Part shown: positions 11,784 through 23,164 of the stretch, in pieces | Numbering within the stretch: the stretch's first letter is position 1 | Layout of the letters: every line of letters starts with the position of its first letter | DNA from: Arcuatula senhousia | Taxonomy: Eukaryota > Mollusca > Bivalvia > Mytilida > Mytilidae | DNA: 64,000 bases | NCBI GenBank assembly: GCA_963971305.1 | Contig: OZ020303.1 | Coordinates: 60,574,867-60,638,866 of the forward strand | Reading direction: 5' to 3' | Translations under genes and position numbers: made by a program | The notes under the pieces: generated by a model | What the model was told of the DNA's origin: nothing | Seen by the model: only the letters and a program-made list of their open reading frames with translations | The model's database searches: none

Positions 11784-14700
11784 TTAGCTCACCTGACCCG
11801 AAGGGTCATGTGAGCTATTGCCATCACTTTGCGTCCGTCGTCCGTCGTCCGTTAGCTTTTTTCAAACATCTTCTTCTCTGAAACTGCTTGGCCAATTGCA
11901 GCCAAACTTGATATGGTTGTTCCTTAGGATATTGTGCAAAAAGTTTGCGTTGGGATTTTTGATACGTCAAAAAACATGGCCGCTGTTACTAAAAATAGAA
12001 CAGGGGGGTCAAATATAGTTTTTTGCAAATAACTCAAAAACGGTCACAGATATCAAAATTCTGGCAAGGTTAAAAGTGATCAGCACCTCAAGATCTACCT
12101 GCCCAGAAATATTCAAAAAGATCCAACAACCGATGTAGGAGTTATTGCCCTTTTTCTGAATTTTTTCAAAATTTTGCACTTATTTAGCCCTATATCTTGA
12201 AAACTGAAAAAGATATTTTAATAATTCAAATTGCATATGATTAAGCACGTCAAGATCTACATTTTATGTAATTAGGTCAAAGCTGTAGAACCATTTCTTT
12301 TAGGAGTTATGGCCCTTAAAGCGTCAAAATTTACCATTTTTCATTACTTTTCCCCTGAATTTCAAAGATGAACTTGTCTGACACCATACATCCAACTTCA
12401 ACCAAACTTGGCACAGTTGCTTAATGGCATAATTGCTACAATTCTGTTGTTTGGATTTTTGGTTCGTCAAAAAATATGGCCGCCATGGCTAAAAATAGAA
12501 CATAGGGGTAAATTGCAGTTTTTTGCTAATTACTCAAAAATAGTTACAGATATCAAAATTCTGATGTGAGACAAAAGTGTTCAGCATCTCAAGATCTACC
12601 TGCTCTGAAATTTTCAAGAAGATCCAACAATCCACATAGGAGTTATTGCCCTTTTTCTGGATTTTTTGAAAATTTTGCACTTATTTAGCCCTATATCTTG
12701 AAAACTATACAAGATATTTTAAAAATTCAAATTGCATATGATTAAACACGTCAAGATCTACATTTTATGTAATTAGGTCAAAGCTGTAGAACCATTTCTT
12801 TTAGGAGTTATGGCCCTTAAAGCGTCAAAATTTACCATTTTTCATTACTTTTCCCCTGAAATTCAAAGATGAACTTGTCTGACACCATGCATCCAACTTC
12901 AACCAAACTTGGCACAGTTGCTTAATGGCATAATTGCTACAATTCTATCGTTCGGATTTTGATTCGTCAAAAAATATGGCCGCCATGGCTAAAAATAGAA
13001 CATAGGGGTAAATTGCAGTTTTTTGCTAATTACTCAAAAATAGTTACAGATATCAAAATTCTGATGTGAGACAAAAGTGTTCAGCATCTCAAGATCTACC
13101 TGCTCTGAAATTTTCAAGAAGATCCAACAATCCACATAGGAGTTATTGCTCTTTTTCTGGATTTTTTGAAAATTTTGCACTTATTTAGCCCTATATCTTG
13201 AAAACTATACAAGATATTTTAAAAATTCAAATTGCATATGATTAAACACGTCAAGATCTACATTTTATGTAATTAGGTCAAAGCTGTAGAACCATTTCTT
13301 TTAGGAGTTATGGCCCTTAAAGCGTCAAAATTTACCATTTTTCATTACTTTTCCCCTGAAATTCAAAGATGAACTTGTCTGACACCATGCATCCAACTTC
13401 AACCAAACTTGGCACAGTTGCTTAATGGCATAATTGCTACAATTCTATCGTTCGGATTTTGATTCGTCAAAAAATATGGCCGCCATGGCTAAAAATAGAA
13501 CATAGGGGTAAATTGCAGTTTTTGTCTCGCCTGCGACGAATAGTCGCGGAAGGCGAGACATAGGTATTACTTTCCGGCGGCGACGGCGGCGGCGGCGACG
13601 GCGGCGGCGTAAACTTTTTTGTAAGACTTTTGTGGACAATGAATTGCTTGAAAAGTATAATAGCTAGGCATCTGATATTTGGTATACAGACAGTTCAGGT
13701 TATGGTCTACGCAACTGTCACCATGCCGTTTGACCCTGACCCCATTTTCACGCTCCAGTGACTCTGTGAACTTAGGTCTTTTTTCAGGCCGTAAACTTTT
13801 TTGTAAGACTTTTGTGGACGATGAATTGCTTGAAAAGTATAATAGCTAGGCATCTGATATTTGGTATACAGACAGTTCAGGTTATGGTCTACGCAACTGT
13901 CACCATGCTGTTTGACCCTGACCCCATTTTCACGCTCCAGTGACTCTGTGAACTTAGGTCTTTTTTCAGGCCGTAAACTTTTTTGTAAGACTTTTGTGGA
14001 CGATGAATTGCTTGAAAAGTATAATAGCTAGGCATCTGATATTTGGTATACAGACAGTTCAGGTTATGGTCTACGCAACTGTCACCATGCCGTTTGACCC
14101 TGACCCCATTTTCACGCTCCAGTGACTCTGTGAACTTAGGTCTTTTTTCAGGCCGTAAACTTTTTTGTAAGACTTTTGTGGACGATGAATTGCTTGAAAA
14201 GTATAATAGCTAGGCATCTGATATTTGGTATACAGACAGTTCAGGTTATGGTCTACGCAACTGTCACCATGCCGTTTGACCCTGACCCCATTTTCACGCT
14301 CCAGTGACTCTGTGAACTTAGGTCTTTTTTCAGGCCGTAAACTTTTTTGTAAGACTTTTGTGGACGATGAATTGCTTGAAAAGTATATTAGCTAGGCATC
14401 TGATATTTAGTATACAGACAGTTTAGGTTATGGTCCATGCAACTGTCCCCATGCCGTGTGACCCTGACCCCATTTTCACGCTCCAGTGACTCTGTGAACT
14501 TAGGTCTTTTTCAGGCCGAAAAACTTTTTTGTAAGACTTTTATGGAAGATGAATTGCTGGAAAGTTATAATAGCTAGGCATCTGATATTGGGTAAACAGA
14601 CAGTTGCGGTTATGGACAACGCAACTGTCACCATGCCATGTGACCATGACCCCATTTTTATGCTCCAGTGACTCTGTGAAATTAGGTTTTTTTTTCAGAC

Positions 14701-15590
14701 AGAAAACTTTTTGTAATACTTGTGTGGACAATGGATTGCTTGAATAGTATAATAACTAGGCATCTGTTATTAGGTATACTGACACTTTTTGTGTTTATAT
14801 CAAGAAATGAAAGCTTAGGTAGTTGATTTTAGCGATGGTGCCGGCAGGCGAGACATACTTTTAGTGGCCACACTTGTTTGCTAATTACTCAAAAATAGTT
14901 ACAGATATCAAAATTCTGATGGGAAACAAAAGTGATAAGCATCTCAAGATCTACCTGTTCTGAAATTTTCAAGAAGATCCAACAATCCACATAGGAGTTA
15001 TTGCCCTTTTTCTGGATTTTTTGAAAATTTTGCACTTATTTAGCCCTATATCTTGAAAACTATACAAGATATTTTAAAAATTCAAATTGCATATGATTAA
15101 GCACGTCAAGATCTACATTTTATGTAATTAGGTCAAAGCTGTAGAACCATTTCTTTTAGGAATTATGGCCATTAAAGCGTCAAAATTTACCATTTTCCAT
15201 TGTTTAATAGCTTATCTGCTACAACTCTATTGTCAGATTTTTTATTCGTAAAAAAACATGGCCACCATGGCTAAAAATAGAACATAGGGATAAATTGCAT
15301 TTTTTTGCTAATAACTCAAAAATGGTTTCAGATATCAAAATTGTGTAAGAATCAAAAGTGATCAGCATGTTAAGATTTACCTGTCCTGAAATTTCAAAAA
15401 AGATCTGACTGCTGATGTTCTTTTTCCTAATTTTCGCCAAATTTGCACTTATTAAGCCCAATATCTTAAAAACTAACCAAGATATTTCAGAAATTTAAAT
15501 CGCATATGGTTAAGCACAATAATATCTACAAATATATGTATCTGAGTGTGTAAATCAGGTGAGCGATTCAGGCTCTTGGGAGCCTCTTGT
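11784..15590 (+). mobile_element. Non-autonomous element B, same family, nested in A
   Basis: It has its own head (11786) and 3' end (AGGTGAGCGATTCAGG, hairpin GGCTCTTGGGAGCC, CTTGTT at 15586-15591). The interior carries units of about 498 bp (for example starting near 12352, 12850 and 13348) that are nearly identical, each with CCAAACTTGGCACAG and TATGGCCGCCATGGC. A TGTCTCGCC-family element interrupts the third unit at 13523-14878. B sits in the T-run of element A and adds only about three extra T residues, which suggests insertion into a T-tract without a long target duplication. Confidence 0.8.
13523..14878 (+). mobile_element. TGTCTCGCCTGC family, copy 2, nested in element B
   Basis: The head is a near-perfect hairpin (TGTCTCGCCTGCGAC, then GTCGCGGAAGGCGAGACA), followed by a (GGC/GAC)n block at 13574-13608. 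Six units of about 181 bp follow. The first four are nearly identical and the last two clearly diverged. The inverted head GCAGGCGAGACA lies at 14845-14856, then the hairpin AGTGGCCACACT and CTTGTT. The sibling unit at about 13015-13040 shows the empty site GCAGTTTTTTGCTAA, so the insertion point is a T-run. Confidence 0.85.
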
Positions 15591-15660
15591 TTTCAAACAT
15601 CTTCTTCTCTGAAACTGCTTGGCCAATTGCAGCCAAACTTGATATGGTTGTTCCTTAGGG

Positions 15661-16051
15661 TATAGTCCTTTTGAAAAAGTATTTTCCGGACGTGCGGACC
15701 TGAGAAATCTTTTAATTATGCACTACAGGTTTACGACTTCCGGGTAGGCCTCGTTATTGTAAATCTGTTGAAATTAACTACATTCGTCAACTCGTTAAAA
15801 CATTTTAAAATCTGTCTGCCAAAGTCCTAAACTACCAAAACATACATTAACATAAAAGACTTCACTCCAAACCGGTTTATTTGAATCGGGGAGGAGAAAT
15901 TACGCCAAAAACGGATAGGGATAACTTGATGTTTTCCTTAGCTCAATGTTGATCACATCATGTGGCCGACCCACAAAGGGAAACTACTCTTGCAAAAATG
16001 ATAATAAAAGAATCGGAATCGGAATTCCGGATGACTTTTTAAAAAGGGCTA
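15661..16051. mobile_element. TA-flanked MITE nested in element A
   Basis: Comparison with element B (CCTTAGGATATTGTGC near 11927) shows about 390 extra bases here. They begin TAGTCCTTTTGAAAAAGT and end ACTTTTTAAAAAGGGCTA, which are inverted repeats of each other. TA flanks fit a Tc1/mariner-type non-autonomous element. The interior shows no long open frame. Confidence 0.7.
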
Positions 16052-17284
16052 TTGTGCAAAAAGTTTGCGTTGGGATTTTTGATACGTCAAAAAACATGGC
16101 CGCTGTTACTAAAAATAGAACAGGGGGGTCAAATACAGTTTTTTGCAAATAACTCAAAAACAGTCACAGATATCAAAATTCTGGCATAGGGTAAAAGTGA
16201 TCAGCATCTCAAGATCTACCTGCCTAGAAATTTTCAAAAAGATCCAACAACCGATGTAGGAGTTATTGCCCTTTTTCTGGATTTTTTGAAAATTTTGCAC
16301 TTATTTATCCCTATATCTTGAAAACTATACAAGATATTTTAAAAATTCAAATTGCATATGATTGAGCACGTCAAGATCTATGTTTCACATAATTAGGTCA
16401 AAGCTGTAGAACCATTTCTTTTAGGAGTTATGGCCCTTAAAGCGTCAAAATTTACCATTTTTCATTACTTTTCCCCAGAATTTCAAAGATGAACTTTTCT
16501 GACACCATACATCCAACTTCAACCAAACTTGGCACAGTTGCTTAATAGCATAATTGCTACAGTTCTATTGTTCGGATTTTTGATTCGTCAAAAAATATGG
16601 CCGCCATGGCTAAAAATAGAACATAGGGGTAAATTGTAATTTTTTGCTAATTACTCAAAAATAGTTACAGATATCAAAATTTTGATGGGAGACAAAAGTG
16701 ATCAACATCTTAAGATCTACCTGCTCTGAAATTTTTTAGAAGATCCAACAATCGACATAGGAGTTATTGCCCTTTTTCTGGATTTTTTGAAAATTTTGCA
16801 CTTATTTAGCCCTATATCTTGAAAACTATACAAGATATTTTAAAAATTTAAATTGCATATGATTAAGCACATCAAGATCTACATTTTATGTAATTAGGTC
16901 AAAGCTGTAGAACCATTTCTTTTAGGAGTTATGGCCCTTAAAGCGTCAAAATTTACCATTTTCCATAGTTTAATAGCTTATAAGCTACAACTCTATTGTC
17001 AGATTTTTTATTCGTAAAAAACATGGCCACCATGGCTAAAATAGAACAGCATGTTAAGATTTACCTGTCCTGAAATTTCATAAAAAGATCTGACTGCTGA
17101 TGTGGGAGTTATTGTTCTTTTTCCTAATTTTTGCCAAATTTGCACTTATTAAGCCCAATATCTTAAAAACTAACCAAGATATTTCAGAAATTTAAATCGC
17201 ATATGGTTAAGCACAATGATATCTACAACTATATGTATATGTGTAGTTCAGGTGAGCGATTCAGGCTCTTGGGAGCCTCTTGTT

Positions 17285-18524
17285 GTACTTATTGACCTAA
17301 CTTATATGCTATAGTCAGCAGAATTTAAAAAAGAATAGTTTTATCAATAAATAATGGAACAAATTTTAGTAAAAGTTTTCTGTTTTTATAACATGTCCAT
17401 TGATTTTCTTAAAAGTTATCCAGTTTTCAATGGAAAATATTTTCATCCAACGTTCATCAGCGGCTGTTTAAGTTTTAATGTACTAAAAAATCAAGGTAAA
17501 TTACTCCAGGGCAGATGTGAACTTATTAGGACTGGGCTTTTCCAGATTCCAAATATTGAATTTCTCCAAATCATCAGAAACATTAATGGTCATCTAGTAT
17601 CATATATGACACTAACCAACCAAGCTTATGTTTCAACTAGCAATGTGACATTGCAAGTTTCTATAATGCCAAGTGAAGTAACAGCGAAAAAAAAGCTTAA
17701 TAAGAAATCTTAATAGGATAAAAGAAACGTGTTGAAGAGGTACCAATCTCAATGTCAAAAGTCCAAAAAGGCAGAGAAAAAAACCACCAAACACCACGTC
17801 AGAACAGGACGAGAAAACAGACAACATAAACACAGAAGTACAAAATCAACTGAATAGCAATAAATGTGGAAGATTTTACACAAGAATTTTACTCAATGAT
17901 TTGTTTGTTGCTGCAGCCAAAAAAAAAATATATTCATCTTTTTAAGTTGATACTTCTCATAGGCAGAATTGACTGAAGAATCAGTATATTGTGGATTCAT
18001 TCATTTTGTGGGCACCAATTTTCATTGCTTACCCAAAAAAGACATTTTGTTGGATTCATTATTTCGTGGTTTTTCATATTGTTTATAGAAATCAATGTTA
18101 AAATAACACTTAGTTGGATTCTTAATTTCGCATTTGACAGTAGACTGTTATCAACGAAAAATACAAAAATCGGTATCCACGAATTATAATGAAACCACAG
18201 TATAGGAAATCAGTGAAGATGATGAGCCTGGCACTAACTGTTAGTCTTAGGCTTTTCAAAGGCCCTCCACTTAACATTATGTTAAGATCTAACAGTTCAC
18301 TGTGTTTGCACCTGAGCACACATGCCGATCCCTTAATTTTCAATTTTTGATTTGTACATTTATTGAAGATTTAGTGGGTGTATATTCTGTTTGTTTGTTT
18401 GTTTGTTTGTTTATCACAGAATATAACGTCAGTGCCATTTTTTGTTTGTTTACATTATTTAAGTACTAATGCAGACTTATAAATTATTGAATACTTTGTA
18501 ATTCTGTGTTCTTGTTTTCTTCAG
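17285..18524. other. Intronic DNA; no exon supported
   Basis: A 119-codon open frame at 17354-17713 has no recognisable domain, no start context and no splice signals; I treat it as chance. About 17715-17870 resembles the dispersed repeat at 3150-3340. A GTTT microsatellite lies at 18388-18412. Confidence 0.4.
18388..18412. repeat. (GTTT)n microsatellite
   Basis: About six uninterrupted GTTT units. Confidence 0.9.
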
Positions 18525-18572
18525 GTAAAGAATATATTTGGGGAACAGGCAAAGTTGGTAAAAGATGTACAG
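18525..18572 (+). CDS. C1-domain exon (48-bp microexon), part 1
   Basis: A TTGTTTTCTTCAG acceptor (AG at 18523-18524) and a GTATTT donor (18573) bound 48 bases. Two frames are open, but only reading from the third base joins correctly to the exon at 21076 and gives KEYIWGTGKVGKRCTG. There the spacing is that of a C1 zinc-binding domain (C-x13-C-x2-C-x4-H-x2-C). The first two bases, GT, complete a codon begun in the previous exon; a T there would give the Cys expected at that position. C1 domains bind diacylglycerol/phorbol ester or serve as protein contacts. The upstream exon with the first His and Cys was not found in the 18 kb to the left. Confidence 0.65.
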
Positions 18573-18701
18573 GTATTTTTTTATCATAATATTTATACAC
18601 ATTCATGCTTAGAAATTGTTATCTTGTACGCTCTCACATTGTGTTTCACAATGGTGTTGTGTTTTGCATTATCACATCAGGTATTCAGACACATCTGAAT
18701 A

Positions 18702-18936
18702 AGAACCAGGGGGTACATACAAAACCAGGATAGACATTTTGTCAGCTGACCACTTCTGATGTTTTTGATTGGTCAATTTTGAATTTTTTGACCTAAAGGT
18801 GAAGGACACATAGAATGGATGTTTTTTAACTACCATGGTCATGTGTCCAAAGTTCAAAATTGACCAATTAAAGTAAATGAAATGGTCAGCTGACAAGCAA
18901 CTTTAATCCGATCTTGTCAGTGTTCCACCTGGTTCT
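18702..18936. mobile_element. Palindromic MITE with GTCAGCTGACC arms
   Basis: The outer ends AGAACCAGG and CCTGGTTCT are inverted repeats. Inner arms GTCAGCTGACC...TTGGTCAATTTTGAA and its reverse complement flank a short centre. The 235-bp element has no coding potential. A weaker relative lies at about 43480-43655. Confidence 0.65.
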
Positions 18937-20266
18937 GACATATCCAATTACCAAGCGTGGTTCACTTTAACTAGTAGACTCTTTGATTGAATAATAGAAG
19001 AAGATTTGGCAATTCAAAACCTGGTTTAATCGTCAATATATTTCAAATGCTTGTACCAAATCAGAACCATCGATCATTGGTATATTCATTTCTCTGGTAT
19101 GTTATGAACTCATTATACCCCTGCTTCAAGGTGGAGGGTATATAGTGATCTGTGAGGCTGTCTGTTTTAGAGAGGCCTTCAGGTACCCATCTCTTATCTG
19201 CGACTTCTACTAAACCACTTTGATAATCCAGTGACTTAACAAATTTTATAAATCATAAACTAAAAATTTCATAATGTATATGATATTAAAAGTTAATTTT
19301 TGTATTAATTAAAACGAATTACAGCTGAGTATTAAACATGTGTTTTTCTGTCATGTGTGACCTAGGCTTGCATACAATTAATAGGTATAAGAGAAAATGT
19401 TAGACATGTTATTAACAAATGTCATTTTGACACATAAAAGGTGTTTTAGGCCATTGTTGTAAAACTATATTAACTGCATTTTAAAAACATGATGATTTAT
19501 ATTAGTCTTAAAGGATCATGCTTATACATTATAAGATAAATTTTAATGAAGCTGCACCTTTTAGGTAAGGAAAACACATTACATTTACTTCCATGTTTAG
19601 AAAAAGGAGCAGTCAGAATTTTCTGATATGAATTTTTTTTTTTTGCTTTTGCCTAATGCAAGTCAATAAATATTGTATTGTGCGTTGAAAAGTACAGGCA
19701 AGGTAACACCAATATTTGATTTAGGTCAACGCGATTGAAGAAAAAACGTCCAGATTGAATGTTATCAACCCTTTTATCTTTGAATTCGGCTCGGTATTAT
19801 GTAGTTGGCAAGCATTGTTCTGCCGTGCAGATTAAATTTTTCAGATTTCAAAAAGTGAGGTAATGACGACATTATCTTGTACTTGTATTGTATTCAGTAG
19901 GACAGAAGTAGGTCGAACTAGATACCATCGAATCACTTTTGTAAGAGAAAATGTCATTGGTGTATTATGAACAAGTCTTGGTAGGGGACTTAAATTTTAC
20001 TTATGTAGACAAAATGTAATGTCATTAAAATCTGATCGACATATCTTCAAGCTTACAATGAAAGAATTAGGAGTCTATATTAATATTTAGTTTGTGGTTT
20101 AAATGGGTCAGCTGTTTTTTGTTAACTAGTTAAAAACCCCATAGTTTTTGTTGAACTTGCTATGAAAGACATACAAGGAAGAACTCTGGTATTGTTTTAC
20201 TATAGTCTCACTGTTTCAACATTGAAGTAACATGTTAAAGTTTAACTCATCTACCATGAATTTGTT
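18937..20266. other. Intronic DNA; solitary hairpin head near 19113
   Basis: No exon is supported. ATACCCCTGCTTCAAGG, followed by a partly complementary GGAGGGTAT (about 19113-19142) and then GTGATCTGTGAGGC, resembles the 5' head of the hairpin-type elements but has no matching 3' end. It may be a truncated copy. Confidence 0.35.
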
Positions 20267-20514
20267 TTTGGCCGGATTTCACAGAGTGAAAAATCTGGGT
20301 TATTAATTGTTGAATGGCCGGCGGGCAGGCGGGGAAAAATTTTGGTAACAGTTTTCTCAGCAACTACTAATCACAGCCACTTGATATTTGGTATACAGCA
20401 TCAGAGTGGGGTCCAATAAAGGGGGATTCCATTTCAGGTATGTCGCTCACCTACTTCCTGTTTAACGAAATCCGGCCATTTTTGACTTTGACAGATTTGT
20501 TTACAAACCTTGTT
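20267..20514 (+). mobile_element. Short element, GGCCGGATTTC family, copy 1
   Basis: The head GGCCGGATTTC (20270-20280) has an inverted copy GAAATCCGGCC at 20467-20477. One unit contains TTGATATTTGGTATACAGC and CTACTTCCTGTTTAACG. The end is the hairpin TTTGTTTACAAA and CTTGTT (20509-20514). It appears to be a single-unit minimal version of the tandem-unit families. Confidence 0.7.
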
Positions 20515-21075
20515 CTTCTAAACCTTTAATAATAAGAGTGTTGCTGAAGCACTTACTTGTACGACAAAGTTGGTGTGACTACGTGACTATTTTGTAAATG
20601 TCTTTTCTATGATTAATTGCAACCCACTTTTACAATAACTTAATTCTCCCTTTAAACTATGCTAAATTCTTCAAACCTTACATAGTTATAAAATGACACT
20701 ACATTTGGAGATCTGAAAGCAAAGTTGACCCAAATTATAGGAAATATTATCTTGTTAATGTACGAAACAAGTAAAACTTGTAATATTTATTTCAACCCCT
20801 GCACTAGATATATAAAAAAACAACAAGCCACTAAATGCCATTTCAAATAGCCGATTGTTGGCTTCATGTTTGTCCATTTTGAAGACAATGAAAACATGCG
20901 CTTCCAATAGTGATTTACTATTCAGCAACCATACTCTTACATTTGAAGACTTAATTTTTAACAGAGAATTTTTGAAACGAGGGAAATTAACGTTACAAGT
21001 TTGAATTTTTTGCAGAATTTCTGAGAATGGGTGACATTAACATTTCAAGTTTGTGGACCTCTTATGTGCTTTCAG
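20515..21075. other. Intronic DNA between the two C1 exons
   Basis: AT-rich with no exon or bounded repeat seen. Confidence 0.5.
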
Positions 21076-21179
21076 GGTGTAATGAAGTTTGCCACAATAT
21101 ATGTTGGGAGAGAGAAGTGAAATCCAGTTGTAGCCGAGGAAATCCATTACCAGAACCACCCGTTCATAGTAGTTATGTG
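21076..21179 (+). CDS. C1-domain exon, part 2
   Basis: A CTTTCAG acceptor (AG at 21074-21075) and GTAGGT donor (21180) bound 104 bases, open in only the frame that takes two bases to finish the codon from 18572. The joined peptide reads GKRCTG|CNEVCHNICWER and then VKSSC, giving C-x2-C-x4-H-x2-C-x8-C, the second half of a C1 domain (the last gap is usually 7). The rest (RGNPLPEPPVHSSYV) is a linker. The exon ends in phase 0, which matches the phase-0 start of the SAM exon at 39633, so the two may be directly joined. Confidence 0.7.
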
Positions 21180-22437
21180 GTAGGTTTATAGTAGACGCAC
21201 TACTTCAGACCTGTCAAGTTATGCACTATTTCAGATCTGTCAAGTTTCACACAACTTGCATGAGGCTTGTTCGTCTGGCCTCCAATTTGGCGGCAAATTT
21301 CATTGAACTTTAAATTTTTTCCTTTGATCTTGATTTTTTTTTTTGGGGGGGGGGAGCAAATTTCATGCGAATGGCTTCAATACAACTTGACAGCCCTGCT
21401 ATTATCCAAAAGGGAATGTCATTTGTAATTGCTTTTATCCACTCAGGCTTACCTTTCTAAAATCATATTATCTTGAGCCTAGATAAAATATAAAGTATAG
21501 AACAAACTGAAAAGAAGTGTTTTGGTCTATTTTTCAGATTTTTAATATTAAGTGCCATAATGGAAACTCTCCAGTGATTAAACATGTTAAAAAAGTAGCA
21601 TTAAACAATTTTCTCAATGCACTAGCCTTGGTTTTCATAAGAGAATTCTATTTTTATTAAAGCATGCTTAAAAGAATGCATGTTTAAACTAATTGAAATT
21701 TTCTATTGACAGCTAAGTACATTTCAGTTTGAAGTTTTTCTACTATAAGTCAAAGCTAATCATGCGCATAGTAAAAGAGCTTCTTTGTGAATCACTCTTC
21801 AATAAGGCTCATTGCCTTGCTTAATATCCCAAGAACATGGTACCGAGAGGTACGATTGCCTCTAGGCATACTTGGAACCTAATGTTACCGTGCGTCAACT
21901 TTTCCACCCTCGCGACAATTTATGAAGGCATCATATAGCTATATAAAGATATATTAATAAAAAACACCACAAATTATACAATGATTTATAAGGTAATATG
22001 TTCCTATCTTGTTAGCATCTCTGATATGGTAAGGTATTGACTTATTAGTGAAAATCTAAATCTGTTTTTTATTCATTTTTTATTCATTAAATTCAAATTT
22101 TGCTTTTAATTTGTTTCTTTAATTCATTAGATTTTATAGTTCAAACATATTACAAATTCTTGTTTATTTATTGTTAAAGACATACAAATTAAAGGGATAT
22201 TGAAGTTTTTTTTCCGCTTTTTGTCAAAATAAAACTTTTCAAGGACGTAAAGGAATTTCTAAAAGTGCTATATACTGAACAACAAGCTGATGCATTATAA
22301 TATATGGCATTGAAAGATTATGTCATCAATTAGATACTAGATTTTTTAATGAATTACCAAAAAATGTAAAAAAGTCAAGGTTTCTATGCAAGGATTTTTT
22401 CAGCTGTATCAACAAAAGTAATATGTATGCATGGTGG
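21180..22437. other. Intronic DNA; no exon seen
   Basis: AT-rich. T and G homopolymer runs lie at about 21333-21354. No open exon with both splice sites was found. Confidence 0.5.
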
Positions 22438-22985
22438 CTTTAAGGTTCATCTTTACACTTCGGAAAAAATGACCGATATTTTACGTCTTTTTTCAGTCTA
22501 TGTGGAGCCTAAACTACGCATTAAATTGCTTAATAAGGCGTAGCAGCGTCTAGATAAATATTTTTTGCATAAACTTTTAGTATTTTGTATGTGTACACTC
22601 GTTCCCTTTTGCTGGGGCATTTTCTTTGCGTTTTTCAGTTCACCCAAATATAACCAAATATCAACAATGCCCTGTCATTTGGCCTCCACGTGCAAGGTAA
22701 TTTCATTATTGGTGTTTTTAAATCTACTCACAATTGGTTTCATGGAAGGTTATTTAAGGGTAATTCATGCTTTATTTATGGGACAACTTGAACGGAAAGA
22801 AAATGAATAGAGAAAACAACAAAAGTAATCTTGTAAACTGGAAGGGAAAATGATCGGTGATTTTTATATCTAGGCGCTGCTACACTTTATTTTATGTTTC
22901 TATGTGTCGTTTAAGTCGTACATAGACTAGAAAAATAGGTCAAATATCGACCATTTTATTCAAAGTGTAAGCATGAACCTTAAAG
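22438..22985. mobile_element. Foldback element with arms of about 125 bp
   Basis: CTTTAAGGTTCAT at the left end is matched inverted by ATGAACCTTAAAG at the right end. The arms stay alignable, with substitutions and small gaps, through ACACTT, ACCGATATT/GTCGATATT, AGTCTATGT and GTAGCAGCG. The centre (about 22565-22855) holds an 81-codon open frame with no recognisable domain. The structure fits a non-autonomous DNA element. Confidence 0.6.
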
Positions 22986-23164
22986 ACATAGAACCTATCT
23001 ATCATTTTGGAAATTTTTAAAAAATAGTAAAATTCACACTATTTGAAGAATACATTGTAAAACCTTTGAAGAAACTGTTAAACTTTTAAAAAACCTGCCA
23101 GAAAGTATTCTTTTCGACGGAAAACTGATGAAAAAAACGCAGTGTCAAAAAAGAGGACAACCTA

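Larger units (their letters stand above)
11697..17284 (+). mobile_element. Non-autonomous element A, AGCTCACCTGACCC family, interrupted
   Basis: The hairpin head AGCTCACCTGACCC-GAA-GGGTCATGTGAGCT (from 11699) and a CGTCCGTCGTCC block are followed after only about 85 bp by an identical head. The body resumes at 15591 (TTTTCAAACATCTTCTTCTC) exactly where the inner copy shows the sequence should continue. The end is AGGTGAGCGATTCAGGC, then GGCTCTTGGGAGCC and CTTGTT (17279-17284). Element A is thus split by a sibling (11784-15590) and by a small TA-flanked element (15661-16051). The body lacks any long open frame. Confidence 0.8.

Noticed and set aside
17354..17713. 119-codon open frame in an intron
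   Set aside because: Low-information composition, no known motif, no exon signals.
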